Below are positions 1 to 11,955 of a stretch of 64,000 bases of DNA, in pieces; position 1 is the stretch's first letter; every line of letters starts with the position of its first letter. The DNA lies in contig MNCI01011103.1 in assembly GCA_015680685.1 (NCBI GenBank), forward strand, positions 482,724 to 546,723, given 5' to 3'. The position numbers and the translations under genes are program-made. Under the pieces are notes generated by a model. That model had not been told where the DNA came from. It did no database searches and was given only the letters and a program-made list of their open reading frames with translations. The DNA comes from Gnetum montanum (lineage: Eukaryota > Streptophyta > Gnetopsida > Gnetales > Gnetaceae).

Positions 1-301
1 GAGTGTAGTTAACTTAAAAAGGGATGAGAAGGTAAATAGGGGTACAATAGGCATAGTGGAGAGCATAATCATAGTCTTGAGGATGGCTGGCCATGAAGAC
101 TAGTGCTCACTGAGGTGTCTATGCATATTGGATTAGTCACTGTGGTGTACCATGGGTTGCAGTGTTCTACTAGGCTATGGTGGGGCTACGTTCACTTGCA
201 ACTTCACCAAATGCTAACCTAAAAATTTGCTAATGCCTTTATTTCCAAAAATGCCAAATGCACTTCAAATTTTCCAACCCCTAAAATGTTAATGGCAGGG
301 C

Positions 302-309
302 TATTTATA
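302..309 (-). promoter_or_regulatory. LTR TATA box
   Basis: TATAAATA on the minus strand, inside CCCTATAAATAGCCC. It matches the TATA context of the Tat LTR at 10328 (CTCTATAAATACCCC), which supports calling the surrounding block an LTR promoter. Confidence 0.5.
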
Positions 310-539
310 GGGCTAGGTCTTGCATGAAATGCAGCATGGCTACCACATGGTAGATGGGTGGTTAGGACTACGTTCTCACCCAACTATGTTCTTCACTAAG
401 GCTAGTGGGGTCAAGTGTAGTTACAATTTGGGACAAGAGGGAATAAAAGAGAAAGAGAGATTCCACTAACTACATTCGTCAAGGGTGAGTTGTTACATTG
501 GTGTGCTATTGCTATGTTGTGGAGGCTACCAGAGGCTAT

Positions 540-1130
540 TTTAGCTAACTACACTCTCCATTGAGCTGACTACACTTTTGGGTAGTGAAGAGTGTAGTCC
601 TAATGTTGGTGGAATTTGGGCTTTTTAGTAGACTATGCTCCCCATGGGAGGTTGACTACACTCTCAGCTGGGAATGAGCATAGTCTAGGACTTGTCAAAA
701 CTTGGGAAAAGCTATCTTTATGTTGACTATACTCTACATCGGAGGCTAACTATGCTCCAGGGTAGTGGAGAGCATATCCCAACACTTAGAAAATTTTGCA
801 GTGGCTAGCTTAACACTTAGAAAAATCTGTGAAATTAGCCTTTGTGTTGACTATGCTTTGCATGAGGCTAACTATGCTCTATGGTAGTGGAGAGTGTAGT
901 TCCAACACTTAGGAAAAAGTCTACAAAAGTTATTTTCATGTTGGCTATGCTTGAGTACACTCTAGGGAAGTGGAGAGCACAGTCTTAACACTTAGAAAAT
1001 CTCTACAAAAACTAGGTTTTGAGCTAACTACGATCTCCACTGGGTGACTATGCTCTGGGGTAGTGAAGAGCGTAGTCCCAACACTTAGCCAAATTTGTAG
1101 AAAGTGGGCTCATGCTAACACTTAGACAAA
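540..1130. repeat. Degenerate tandem array, unit about 85-120 bp
   Basis: The phrases 'tagtggagag', 'gcatagtccc' and 'aacacttag' recur in the same order. Aacacttag starts at 781, 812, 904, 987, 1080 and 1117. Each unit holds an inverted pair (gactatgctct ... agagcatagtc), so units are partly palindromic. The array lies upstream of the minus-strand TATA box, i.e. in the U3 part of the LTR. Confidence 0.75.
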
Positions 1131-1194
1131 TTTGTAGTTAAGATGTTGTAGGCTAAATTTGGTGGTGTTTCATTAGCTATCATGATTAGTCTAT

Positions 1195-2090
1195 AATAAC
1201 CATAGAGAATGAGCATCACTCCAAAAATAGAAGAAAAGAGAAGAAAAAAGATAGATAGGGCCTTAGTTAGAGGGGTGCCTTTAGGCATGGATAACATGCC
1301 TTTCAAGCCCTATAACTAGTGCTTGTAACCCATTATTATGTTTAAGGGATGTGCTTTGAATTTTCATTGTTTTTCTCTTATTTTTTTCTTTCTCTCTTTT
1401 TTATGTCTATGTGTGTGTGTTTTTTTTTTATGGAAACCACACGATTCAAAGACATGATTTTTTTTATTGGTCAATGATAGGAGTGATGATACATTCCATG
1501 AGGATTTGTACGCCTCAAGAAGGAAGTTAAGAAGAGAATCCAACAAATCCCCTTGAGGTCAAACCCTTTTTCATTTCCACTTGATACTTTTTGTTTTCTT
1601 CAAGGCATAATGATCATTAATTAATTTAGTTTTGTGTGAGAAAAACCATATTTCTTTCATGATAAAGACCTTCTATTTAGAAAAAATTCGAGGAACAAAT
1701 GATGTGGTTCCACTACATTGCACAATTATTTACCCAATAAACTTGATAACATAAGACAAAGATCCAACACATGGCATTGGCCTCTGCATCATGATTGGTA
1801 ATATTGTTATTAATAAAAACATAGTAGGCATTCATAATACATAAAGTAAATGACTCAAGAAAAGAGAAAATTATAAATAAAATAAAATAGCAAGAAATGG
1901 AAAACATATTAAGAATTGAGAAATTTTTGAATAAATAGGAAAATGATAAAAAAATTGGAAAACAAAAAGTGAAAATGCACTTATTCGTTCTTGATTCTAG
2001 AGGGGGCATTTTCCCCATGACTATTTTCATGGACGAGCATTCAAAAAGTAGACCAGACATTCCCTTGGCTATACACCATACGTTTTCCAT
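1195..2090 (-). repeat. 3' segment shared with the Athila-like element at 31.4-32.4 kb
   Basis: 'ccttagttagagggg' followed by 'ggcatgg', then 'gatgtgctttgaattttcat' appears at 1262-1365 and, with small changes, at 31490-31592. Similarity is colinear from an 'agaagaaaagagaag' stretch and continues into A-rich sequence. No coding signal is visible; in Athila elements this zone lies between pol and the 3' LTR and in some lineages holds an env-like frame, which I cannot see here. Confidence 0.6.
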
Positions 2091-2099
2091 TTATCATCT

Positions 2100-2889
2100 T
2101 TGGTAATTTAGATTTTCACTTGGTAGAATATTTAACATTAATGATAATTACGTTCGATCATTTGGAGACATATCTTTACCTATGTGCTTTCTTTTTAGAT
2201 GGTTCAAATATGTTTCCTTGTTTATTTTCTATTTTAGTATTTGTATCTCATTGTTTAACATTTTCTTTTGGTGTATAGTCAGAGTATAAAATGTTCTTCT
2301 CTAAGTTCTCTATTTGGTTCATTTTCTTAGGACTAGAACTAATTAGTGGGTTGGATGTTTCCATGTATCTTTTAAGTGGTTTGGTATTCTGATTCTTGAG
2401 CCATTGGGTATCTTTTGGTTTAGTGGCTATTGTGTAGAATTGGTTTTGCACACATCTTTGTTTCTCAAGTTTGTTGTAGGCTAGTATAGAGATCGTATTA
2501 ATATTTTGACCTTTTAGCCCACAATTGCATTATTTATTATTATTAGTAATGCATGGAATTTTCTGTTTCTCCAAGGTGATAGGTTCATCTTTTTATGTTT
2601 TTTTTTGAAGTGATAATGGTTGTTAGCTTTTGTGTACGATTAGGAGACATTGTTTTTGTGAGGAAAAATTTTTTACCCAATTGTCCTTATGCTAGTTTTG
2701 ATGAGCTAGTAGGTCTACTAGTTTAATTCATATATGTGGAGACTATCCTAAAGAAAGGATGTTTTCAAGATTTTTGTCAAGGGCTACTAGCACTATTATC
2801 CTTTTTTATGTTCACAGCATAATTTGCATTCTTCTATTGATGTTGTGATGTCAATCCTTCCTACATTGTTGGTGCTAACATATGTTGGA
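2100..2889. other. Unassigned stretch inside the Athila-like remnant
   Basis: T-rich on the plus strand. I find no conserved retroelement motif in any frame and no repeat of other parts of the window. It sits where pol would be in the complete element. Confidence 0.4.
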
Positions 2890-4722
2890 GGGAAGTATGA
2901 GAGTATTGAGGATGTGAGGGATGATAAGATGTACAAGATGGTGATCACACAAGAGATATTATGGATAGATGGTATTTAGGAGAGTAGTAGTAGTGATTTG
3001 AGGTAGGGGAAGGAGAACCATATAGAGAAATAGGTTTTTGAACATAATATCCATAAGGGTTTGACTCATAATAGGGTATTGTTGATTTGTTGATGGCATT
3101 TTCCTTGACTGTGGGTTTTTCCACTATGGTTGATGGTAGTCTTGAGGTTGATAAGAAGTTCCATTGGGATAGAAATATTGGTTGTAGAACCATCTATAAT
3201 TGCCTCATCGATAAGGCAATCTCCTAAGAATTTTCTTTTGTACAAACTTGAGATTTAAAGAAAAAGTCCTAGAATCTTGTATATGTAACATAATTGGGCA
3301 ATAGCCCTTTAGATATTCATATTGATAGATGTTACATCCATCATCCTCCTCTATATCTGATTTTACAACCTCTTCCACTATAGTTATTTTCCCTTTTGTA
3401 GTTAAGTATTTTTACTTATTTCCTTGTTCTTTTTTCTCTTCATGTTCTAATCACTTGATCCTATTTGTTTTACCTTCTCCTCTATGATTTTCAAGTTGGT
3501 TCTAACTTTTTCATTCATAAACTTCCATATCTTATCTATCCTTGCTTTAATATCAGTGATAGACTTTTGTATTAGTAAGGTTTTGTGTGAAATCAACTCA
3601 TCAAGAGTTGTATCTTTTTTCCTAATCATAAGTATGGATCTCCTTCTTGTGAAGAGTTAGGTCATAGTTACATTCCTCTACACTCTTCCTTTTACGTAGC
3701 TTTTCTTCTTATTTTTCCACTTATTCAATTAGCCTTTGTATCTGATGGGCTCTCAACTCTGATAAGGTTTCCTTGTTTTGTTATGAAAACCATCTATGAG
3801 ATGATGAAGCTACTCTTTTTGAGAAAATCCATGGCCTAAGCATATATGTAGTAAAGAATAGTATCTACCTTTTCATTAAGGAATTCATGATTCTCTTACT
3901 TCCACCCTTGGATTTATTTTCTTAGATTGTACACTCTTGAATAGGTTTGGTATTTCTCATTGAAGAGTTCAAGCATTGTGGACTACTAGGGGATTGAATT
4001 CGGTTCCAATGATCTATACCAAATTTTAGCTTCTCCTATTACTGCTCTAGGAAAGAGCTTAAGCTTTTTCCACATACTTTTGATATTTGTCAAGATGCAG
4101 GCATCATACAAGGCTTGTAAATAATTTTGTGGATCAAAATTATAACCTTCCTTTTGATGCTTATGGGTATTCTAACTACCTCTGTGATTTATATCATGCT
4201 TCCAGTGACCAACAAGGGTTCATCACCATCAAACATGCCATGATGATAATGTATATTTTTATTTTTTTTATTATGATGATCTCGTTTATGCTTCATTTGA
4301 TACCTTGTACCTTGTCTTTTATTTACATTTCTATCTTTGTCTTGATCCCTTAGTATATCTCTATATTTATACCTACGTTCATCTTTGTCAAAACTAGATG
4401 TTGAAGATGGAGAGGAAGATGGTTAACTGGGAGAATCATTATGGCTTCTATATCTTCTCCTATGGTTCCTTGATTTATCTCTTCTAGGTTTGGAGAAGGT
4501 TCTAGGCCTTGATGCCCTTATTGTTCTAGGACCTACTCCATATAGTCTAGGATTATCTACATTAGTTGACCATAGTCTTTGAATGTATTAAGGATTGAAG
4601 TGAGAATATGAGATACTTATATGTAGTATTTCATTCTAATTCTCTTCAATATAAATCTTATCATTGCTACTATCAATGTTCTTATCATATGATGGACTAT
4701 AGGCCCTATGTGAATGAGACAT
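2890..4722 (-). pseudogene. Degenerate gag of Athila-like element
   Basis: Gag would form the virus-like particle. The likely start is an ATG (minus) at 4722, opening MSHSHRAYSP. Similarity to the gag of the element at 36.8-38.5 kb is clear in several blocks: the block at 4080-4210 (matching 37450-37590), the block at 3540-3740 with the TLDELISHKTLL frame (matching 36890-37060), and the acidic block at 3330-3400 (matching 36670-36740). Many stop codons and indels interrupt every frame, so no full product can be made. The longest open piece is about 80 codons. Confidence 0.6.
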
Positions 4723-4819
4723 GTTTTTATTTGATTGTGTGACCTAAAATATAAAAGATAAATTGTTAATGCTTTTATAGTGATCATTTGTAATATAACT
4801 AATCTAGATTACTAGTTTC

Positions 4820-4840
4820 ATTTCCCAATAATGATGCCAA
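4820..4840 (-). other. Primer binding site, tRNA-Asp type, decayed
   Basis: Directly inside the LTR the minus strand reads TTGGCATCATTATTGGGAAA. The classic Athila site is TGGCGCCGTTGCCGGGGA (3' end of tRNA-Asp). Most differences are C to T or G to A, as expected for deamination of methylated cytosines. Confidence 0.55.
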
Positions 4841-5800
4841 TGATGAGTAATGAGTACTTCCTACACCCAACCATACAAATCACAAGCATGTACTCATGAT
4901 TAAGTTAAATTCCATGCATGGAACTAATGTGCTATGTAGATTGTTAAACATTGGTTGTAGGTCGTTGTCTTCTCTCTTGGACTAGTGATAGCTTTGTCAA
5001 GTATGGTTTAGTCAAAAGTGAGGCATATTATTATGATGTTGTGCAAACCTTAAAATAACTAAATAATAATATAGAAATTAATTATTTAATATAATTAACA
5101 ATTAAATTAAATCCTAAAATATCCTAAATATGATGAGTGTCCATTTCTAGCTTGTTGTATACGTCTTAAAGTCACATATCTATTACTAGGATTACTAAGA
5201 AAATACATGTTTATGCTTAAAACTATCCATGCTCATTCTACCAATCCATTAATGTGCATTGAAATGTAAATATTAACAAAGTATATAGAAAGTAAATCTA
5301 TTCTAAATTAAAGTGCTATAGTGAATATTAATCAATCTTGAACTTATTGCCATTCATGGAATGTGTCTAGGTAAAATGCCACTTGAATAAGATGCCTTAC
5401 AATTGACTCAAACCCATGGTATAGGCACTCACTAACTATTTGTTAAGATTACAAAAACAAACTAAAGAGTCTGGCTATACTACTACCAAATGGTACCAAA
5501 TACATAGAGGGTTCTCACATATTTATTGGTAAATATTGGCATTACATTGATGGGGATGCGTTAATGCATTTGGCTATGTCAATGGGGTTGTGTCAACATG
5601 TATGCATTGACAGAACTAAGTTATAGCAGATGTGATGTAGCATCTACAATATAGTAGATGTGATATGGCATCTATGATGTAGTGGCCAATTGAGATGCAT
5701 CGATAGGGATGCTATAACACAGATGCGATGTAGCATCTATAATATAGAAATTCTACTATCTTAGACAATTGATATAGTTGATAAAAATGATGCTTCATCA
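4841..5800 (-). repeat. 5' LTR of the Athila-like remnant
   Basis: Starts TGATGAGTAATGAG on the plus strand, matching the LTR starts at 29516 and 38639, with the primer site immediately to the left. The right edge at a TCATCA (5795-5800) is inferred from the inverted TGATGA/TCATCA ends of the related LTRs. A TATA-like 'atatttatt' (minus strand) lies near 5520. Short repeats built on 'gatgtagcatcta' fill 5600-5750. Confidence 0.5.
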
Positions 5801-8630
5801 TGTCTAAATGACTCAACTACTTGACATATCAAGTTTCATCAACCTTGAAAAAGGAGTCTTTGATAAAAGTCTTTAGCTTCCTAAATAAAAATTGATGATT
5901 CACAATATGAATATCCTTGTGATTTGAGGGATTTATGAAGTGAGTAAATACTTGATACAAAGCTCGTTGGATAACCTACCTTCTTAAAACAATTTAGAAC
6001 AATTGGATTTTTTTCTTCTATGAAAAATTCTTCTTGAATTAGTGTATTGAAATCTAACTATTCAACTTCTAAACAATAGAAATAAATGATGAATGGACCT
6101 TTATTCTCTAGAATTACAATCCAAAAGTGATATGGAATGATGAATAAGAGTGCTTGATGATTCAAAAATTTGAAAGTAGTGTTGAGTTAATGAATTAATG
6201 TTGATTAATGATTAATGATGATGAATTTACCTAAATTATTAAAGATAATAAATGATGATAAACAAGAATTGATAGAAATGCTAAAATATGAAAAAAGAAT
6301 TAAAAATTTTGGAAAAAATTTGAACTTAATATCTATTATCTAATTGAAAATATGCATTATATCATGGTATGGCCTTCGTATTTATGAAAAATGATTGTAG
6401 TTGTACTAGGGGATAATGAAAATTTATTCCCCAATGATAAAAAGGAATAGGTTCTAAAAAATAATTATGAATTGGGATCAAAATTAAGTACAGGTACCCA
6501 TCAATTTATAAAGTAAAAAATAATTTGATTTTTTAACAAAAGAGAATAAATAGAGTACATGGTTTTAGTTCATAAGCCACAGGGTATACTAAAATATCAC
6601 TTGCATTACATTCTATTATTAACATATATATGATTGGATGTGCTTGGTGTGATATGCTTGTTAATTGGATGTTGACATCATATGTTGCAAGTTGAAGGAT
6701 TCCTTGCTTGTGGTTTGATCCATGATCCTTGCTCATAGGCAATTAGTTAAGGTGCCAAAGGATCTCACTCTATTTATATTGACTCCTTTTATATTTTAGG
6801 TCATGGAGTTGCTCAAGGAGATGGAGGCATTACTGCTTAAATGTTGTTTATGATAATACTTATTACTATGCTTTCCTAGCATTTAGTAACTATGTTATTT
6901 TATTTATATTATGAATATTGGATATGAGATATATGTATTTAATAGACTCATATTCACTCAGAGTTTATATAATAGAATAAGGTAGTGTAGTGTAATATTT
7001 CATATTATGTTGATGAAGCAGTGCTTACTTTATGTATGGTATCATGCTAGTCTTAGTGACTATTTTCTTGACATTATTTTCATGCTTATGTTTATGATGG
7101 AGATGTGATAAAGATATATGCTCTAGGACATGGGTAGCAATAAGCAATCTTATATTTGTCCTTTTTTAATTGCATGATATTAACATTCTAGTAGCACACA
7201 TGCATGGAGATATATGGTATATGTAGTTGGAAATCTCATTGTGCTCATTTTAGTTCATATGCTACATTGGTTTATTCTTGTTATGTAGAACTTAGTGAAT
7301 GCATGCTTATATTATACTCTTAATACACAATCACACTTGCTATTATTAATCATGAATTATACATATAATTTTTATGATAATGTGATCCTATGTTATTTCC
7401 ATGCTTTATTAGTAATGCATTTTTAATTTTATAATAGTTATGTAGCAATAACCATATGTTGAGTAGTGGTTTGACCTACATAGTGCCTTCTAAGTCTAGG
7501 ATAGGTATAAATGCATTATAAGAAACCATTATAGGAGGAGCAACAACATCAACATAAGCCCCATAAGTAACATGGACTCAGGGATAAGCCTCATAATAAC
7601 TACAACTAGCATCATTTTAGGGATTAGTTCGAAGACATGCTAATGCTTGCAATACCTAATGTGGATTCTAGCTAGTGGCATAAAAACCATGAATTGTACT
7701 TTAGAATATAGTTTTTGAACAAGAGGCTTAGCATGAGGTCTAACTGAAGATTATTTTAGTTATGATATCTTTTTTAATAGCTTAGGATCCTAAGTTAGAT
7801 ATATACTATGTATAGACCTAAGAAGTATTTTTGATGTAATCTAATATATTACAAAATTTTAAAGGATGGAGAAATTCCTAAAAACTTAGAGAAAAAGTGT
7901 AAAACCTTATCCTACCATACATGGCTAGTATGAAGTGATGTTCAAGAGTGTTAGTAATAACACAAAAGAAGCATTAAAACCCTACAAACCATAGGTACAT
8001 GAAAATACATTAAGGATAAACCACTTGATATATATATCTCACAAGATCAAATTCTACAAAAATCCATGTCAAACCAAAGTCTAAGCATACATATTAATTT
8101 ATAAAATAGCATGTTTCTACATAAACCAAAATGTTGTACTACTCTCACAAAATACAAAACATAACATCCCATACATAAGAGTAGAGTGAAGCTCTACAAA
8201 TATGAATGTTCTGCATAAAACTATCCATGGATATATACATCAATCACTCTTTATAGACATCCCTCTCCTTAGCCCTTCCAATGCTCTCCTGCACACTACA
8301 ACCTCTACTTGTAACTAAATAAAGTCAGTATAAAACTAAGTGGGAAGCTCGTACACTTCCCCTACTAGATGGTTAACAAGTGCTACACTAGAGGAGAGGA
8401 ATGGGGTACAAAGTAACTTGCATTAATAATCAATCTCGCACATGCTCTAAGCAACACATGCACATACAATATCACACATAGTACTAGCATAATCCATACT
8501 AAAATAAATAAATATCTAACACACAATCACTAATATATCATTCTTAAGAATAATTAATCATATATCCATTGCACCATACTACATGTAGTTCCACTATCAT
8601 GCCCATGAATTTGTATCCAAAGCATTCCAC
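5801..8630. other. AT-rich sequence, nothing recognised
   Basis: No coherent frame, splice pattern or repeat shared with the rest of the window. The few open frames (about 69 codons) have no recognisable motif and are expected by chance. The last 5 bases (TCCAC) are the target duplication of the next element. Confidence 0.5.
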
Positions 8631-10937
8631 TAAAACACCATAAATTTTAGGACTCTCATGATTCAGCAGTGCCGAAATTTGGAGAAGGATCCTTGCAAGC
8701 ATGATGTCACGTGGGAGCGCATCGATGACATGGCACCTCGAAAGTCCTAACACCTACAAGGTTACTTTCGATCTTGCCTACCACCCTCCATAGTACAGTC
8801 AATGTGGCACCCAGCCATGAGGCTAGCTTACACAAAAAAGGCACTAGGGGTAGACCTTATAGCCCAACAAATTTTCTATCTCCCAGGCTGACAGGCTTGC
8901 TACACCCTCTAACTTACCCAGCTTGACACTTGACCCAACTAACGGTCTACCTAGAAACCATGCTAGGAGCTGTTGAAGGTGTTTAGGATGGACTAAATAG
9001 TTTGGAAAGTTTTCTAACCACAGGAACCTGCTACACTATGCTACACTACACAATTTAGTAGGCCTTGAGAAGATTGATTGGGCACCAAAGATGCAGATTG
9101 ACAATGACTCAGCCCTCCAGGACATCTACCCCACTTCATCCTTAAAAGCATGAGCAACATGATGCAGCGAAATGTGGCAAGTTTTGTCAGAAAACATGTC
9201 AATTTGAGTGTTATTCTATGCTACACTATGCAGCATAGCAAGGATTCACTATGACAATACTCCTACTTAGATTTCTCTAACGGAGTAAGCATATTTGCCC
9301 ATGCCTCAACCATTAAACATACTTGCTCTATTGCCATGCTAGGACATGACTAACATTCTGTGACAAAGTGATTGTGAAGTAAGTCAGAATTCAAGCCAAA
9401 CTGGGTGCTACGTTGTGGTACGCTATGCAGCGTAGCAGGGAAAAAATACATGAAGGTGCTTTACCAAGTGGTTCCTACAAAAGAATTGCACTTAGCCATG
9501 CTCCGACCTTCAAGATTGCTTGTCCCTTTGGGTTTCAAGCAAAGTTTCTTGACAAAGCATCATAGATCACAATAGGAATTCATGTCACATTGGCTGCTAT
9601 GCTATGCTACGCTATGTAGTGTAGCACAACGTAGCAAGGACACAAAACCTAAAAGCATCCCAAGGATGAACTCCGTGGGTCCCAGGACCTTTCAACATGG
9701 AAGGCAGGGCTGTCAATTGTAGAAGCTACTTGCCTAGCCAGGCCTCACACAAGTATTCTCCATTTTCAAGAAAAATTTCTCTCAAGACTAGTGGCTACAC
9801 TACACTATGCTACACAATGTAGCACAACATAGCATGCAAGTTTTTATGCTACGCCAATATGCTGGGTAGCGTAAGTAGAATAAAAATTGCATGGAAACAT
9901 TAGGATATCTCTAGTTAGCTCCAAACCTTATTAGCAATGGTCACTCCCATCTTGGCATCTCTTCAACAAATAGGTTCAGCAAGTTTGCTTTATTTTGCAC
10001 CCCCCTGATTATTCCCAAAGTTGCTCCTACGCTTGACCCTACTTACAAGAGTAGGGAAGATGTAGTCCTAGAGCACAGGCTCCACTTTGCATCCATTATT
10101 GGCATTCTTTGTAACAAAGATGGTAGTTCCCTAGATTTTGGCACACGCAGCTTGAAAAGTATGGTAACAGCATAGCAGGTTTCATGTTCAGCATCACACT
10201 ATAGTGTAACACACCAACGTAACACTGCAGCCTAGCATTACGCAATAGCATGCCACAATCATGTTTGCACTTTGTGGGACCTAAGACAAGTGGCATCCAA
10301 ACCATGTTTCTCTTCTGTATTTGGCTCTATAAATACCCCAACAAAAAATGTTCAAGGGATTGGCTTGGAACATTAGCATTTTGGCATTTTGGCTTTCTTA
10401 TGAGTAGCATTTTTGGCATTCGGCTTTCTAGTGATTAGCTTTGGCAAAGAGACTGGCAAGTAGACAATTAACAAGTAGCAAACCCTTAGCAGCAACATCT
10501 CCTGATCTCTTCTAGCCCAGCAAGCACTAGCTCATCAGTCCCTGTTAGTAGACCGCTAGCAGCAGTCCAAAACCTCTGACCATACTATTCCATTGTATGC
10601 TATGCCCATCCATATTGTGCATCTATTGTACATCTTCATCATCCAAACAAAGATCAAATCCCCTAATCTTGGGGTGGTGCACTCTCTCACTCAAGCTTAT
10701 TTCATTCTGTTTTGCTATTACCATATTTTGCATCATTGCTTATCAGTTTACGTTTATCGCTTAAGTCATATGCATCATCTTTAAAATAATTTTTTATGAA
10801 AGGTTGTCATACACTAATTAAGTCCCTGTCTGATCGACTAGACGATTCAAGGCACCTTGTTCCTATTTTTTCTCTAGCACGGCTGTACGTCCAATAACCT
10901 CTTGGTGTTCTAGCCACCAACATTTTTGATCACTACA
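8631..10937 (+). repeat. 5' LTR of the 17.4 kb Tat element
   Basis: Repeated at 23704-26012 in the same orientation. Begins TAAAACACCATAAA, where the other copy has TGAAACACCATAAA, and ends CACTACA in both. Between about 9040 and 9860 it holds many copies of a partly palindromic motif, variants of GCTACGCTATGCAGCGTAGC. Small ORFs within it are not conserved between the two copies and are not called. Confidence 0.92.
10328..10335 (+). promoter_or_regulatory. LTR TATA box, 5' copy
   Basis: TATAAATA within GGCTCTATAAATACCCC, conserved in the 3' LTR at 25380-25387. Element transcription would start roughly 30 bases downstream, about 600 bases before the LTR end. Confidence 0.7.
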
Positions 10938-10943
10938 ATTTTT

Positions 10944-10961
10944 TGGTGCTAGAAGGAGGGC
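10944..10961 (+). other. Putative primer binding site
   Basis: TGGTGCTAGAAGGAGGGC lies 6 bases after the LTR end. The identical 18 bases occur 6 bases after an LTR end at 53607. Position and the leading TGG fit a tRNA primer site; I cannot assign the tRNA. Confidence 0.65.
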
Positions 10962-11955
10962 ATTCTTTGTGCCCTTTCTGCACATCACAGGTAATCCTAC
11001 ACACTTTCTGTACCCTATTACCTATGAGCATAGATGTGACACCCTTGTGGTTGTCTACACACAGGGTGGTGCAAATTGCTCGCAATGACAGTTCCTCTAG
11101 AACCCTAAAGGATGAAAGCCTCCAATTTCTTATTGTACCACACTACACTACCTGCGTCTTGTATGGCATAGCGATTTGACCAATGTGATACGCTAACCAC
11201 ACACCTATCTATAGTTTTATGTTATCTACCATGTAACACCCCTCTTCAAGGTTATGCTGTTTACTTTGTCATGTCCTCTACAGTGCTATGCTACCCATTG
11301 TAATACACTGCCCATTATGTTACACTATCTATGTCTTGTACAACATAGCAAACCTTTTAGCATAGTAGCCTTGCTTAGCGTAGCAGGTGTAACAGTGAAG
11401 GAAGCCAGCTTCTAACACTTCCCAATGTATCCAGTTTCAGCCTCCTCTCCTACAACTCTCAACTACAACCACTCAACGTAACAACGCGCTTCTTGTGACT
11501 CCTCCTTATGCATGCCTTTCTTGTTTCCATTAATTTCACAACCAAAAATTATTCCCGCAACCATTGCCATTTCCACCTTTAACATAGAGGTATCCTACTC
11601 CATCTAGAATGTGGCAGGTCTCGAGAAACTACCCAGCCCAATCCTGATGCCAAGGTAGTCCTTGAGACTACGACAGCAATCACCTGAACATTTGCCTCAG
11701 GATTAGGAGTGATACAACTTCCTCTATGTGAAAATGTAGGCCAACATACCATTGGACAATTGCGAACTCAAAGAGAAACATAACTTCGAGTTCATCTACC
11801 GAAATGGGAGGGAGTTTATCCCTACTCCTGAAATCACTATCCTGTTAATTGAGACATACTAGTGGATGCTAAGCCAACTTGTCCACATGAGTAGGGCAAG
11901 GGAATAGGACACAACATCCCACTATGAAGAATCCTTGCAAGATGGGTAAGAAGAT
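10962..11955 (+). other. Element leader between primer site and gag
   Basis: No convincing coding signal. It carries some of the GCTACGC-type motifs seen in the LTR. Short frames with many stops could be an upstream part of gag, but I cannot show this. Confidence 0.4.

Larger units (their letters stand above)
1..1172 (-). mobile_element. Tat-type LTR, outer end (continues beyond window start)
   Basis: Read on the minus strand, this block begins TGAAACACCACC at 1172. The same start (TGAAACACCA followed by an A/T-rich stretch) is seen at the LTRs of the Tat elements at 23704 and 60042. It carries a minus-strand TATA box and tandem repeats between the LTR start and the TATA, as in those LTRs. 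To the right of 1172 there is no polypurine tract; instead the sequence resembles the 3' part of the Athila-like element at 31.4 kb. So 1172 looks like the outer edge of a 5' LTR or of a solo LTR inserted into an Athila-like remnant. The rest lies outside the window. Confidence 0.6.
1195..5800 (-). mobile_element. Athila-like Ty3/gypsy remnant without pol
   Basis: Order on the minus strand is LTR (about 5800 to 4841), primer binding site, gag (4722 to about 2890), then a 3' segment (about 2090 to 1195). The gag and the 3' segment are each similar to the full-length element at 29516-39422, where about 3.7 kb of pol separates them. Here only about 0.8 kb lies between and I see no protease, reverse transcriptase, RNase H or integrase motif in it. 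It is therefore an internally deleted copy or a non-autonomous derivative. The left end is cut by the Tat LTR ending at 1172. Confidence 0.6.

Noticed and set aside
5600-5750. Short 'gatgtagcatcta' repeats as a satellite
   Set aside because: Too few irregular units; explained as LTR U3 repeats.
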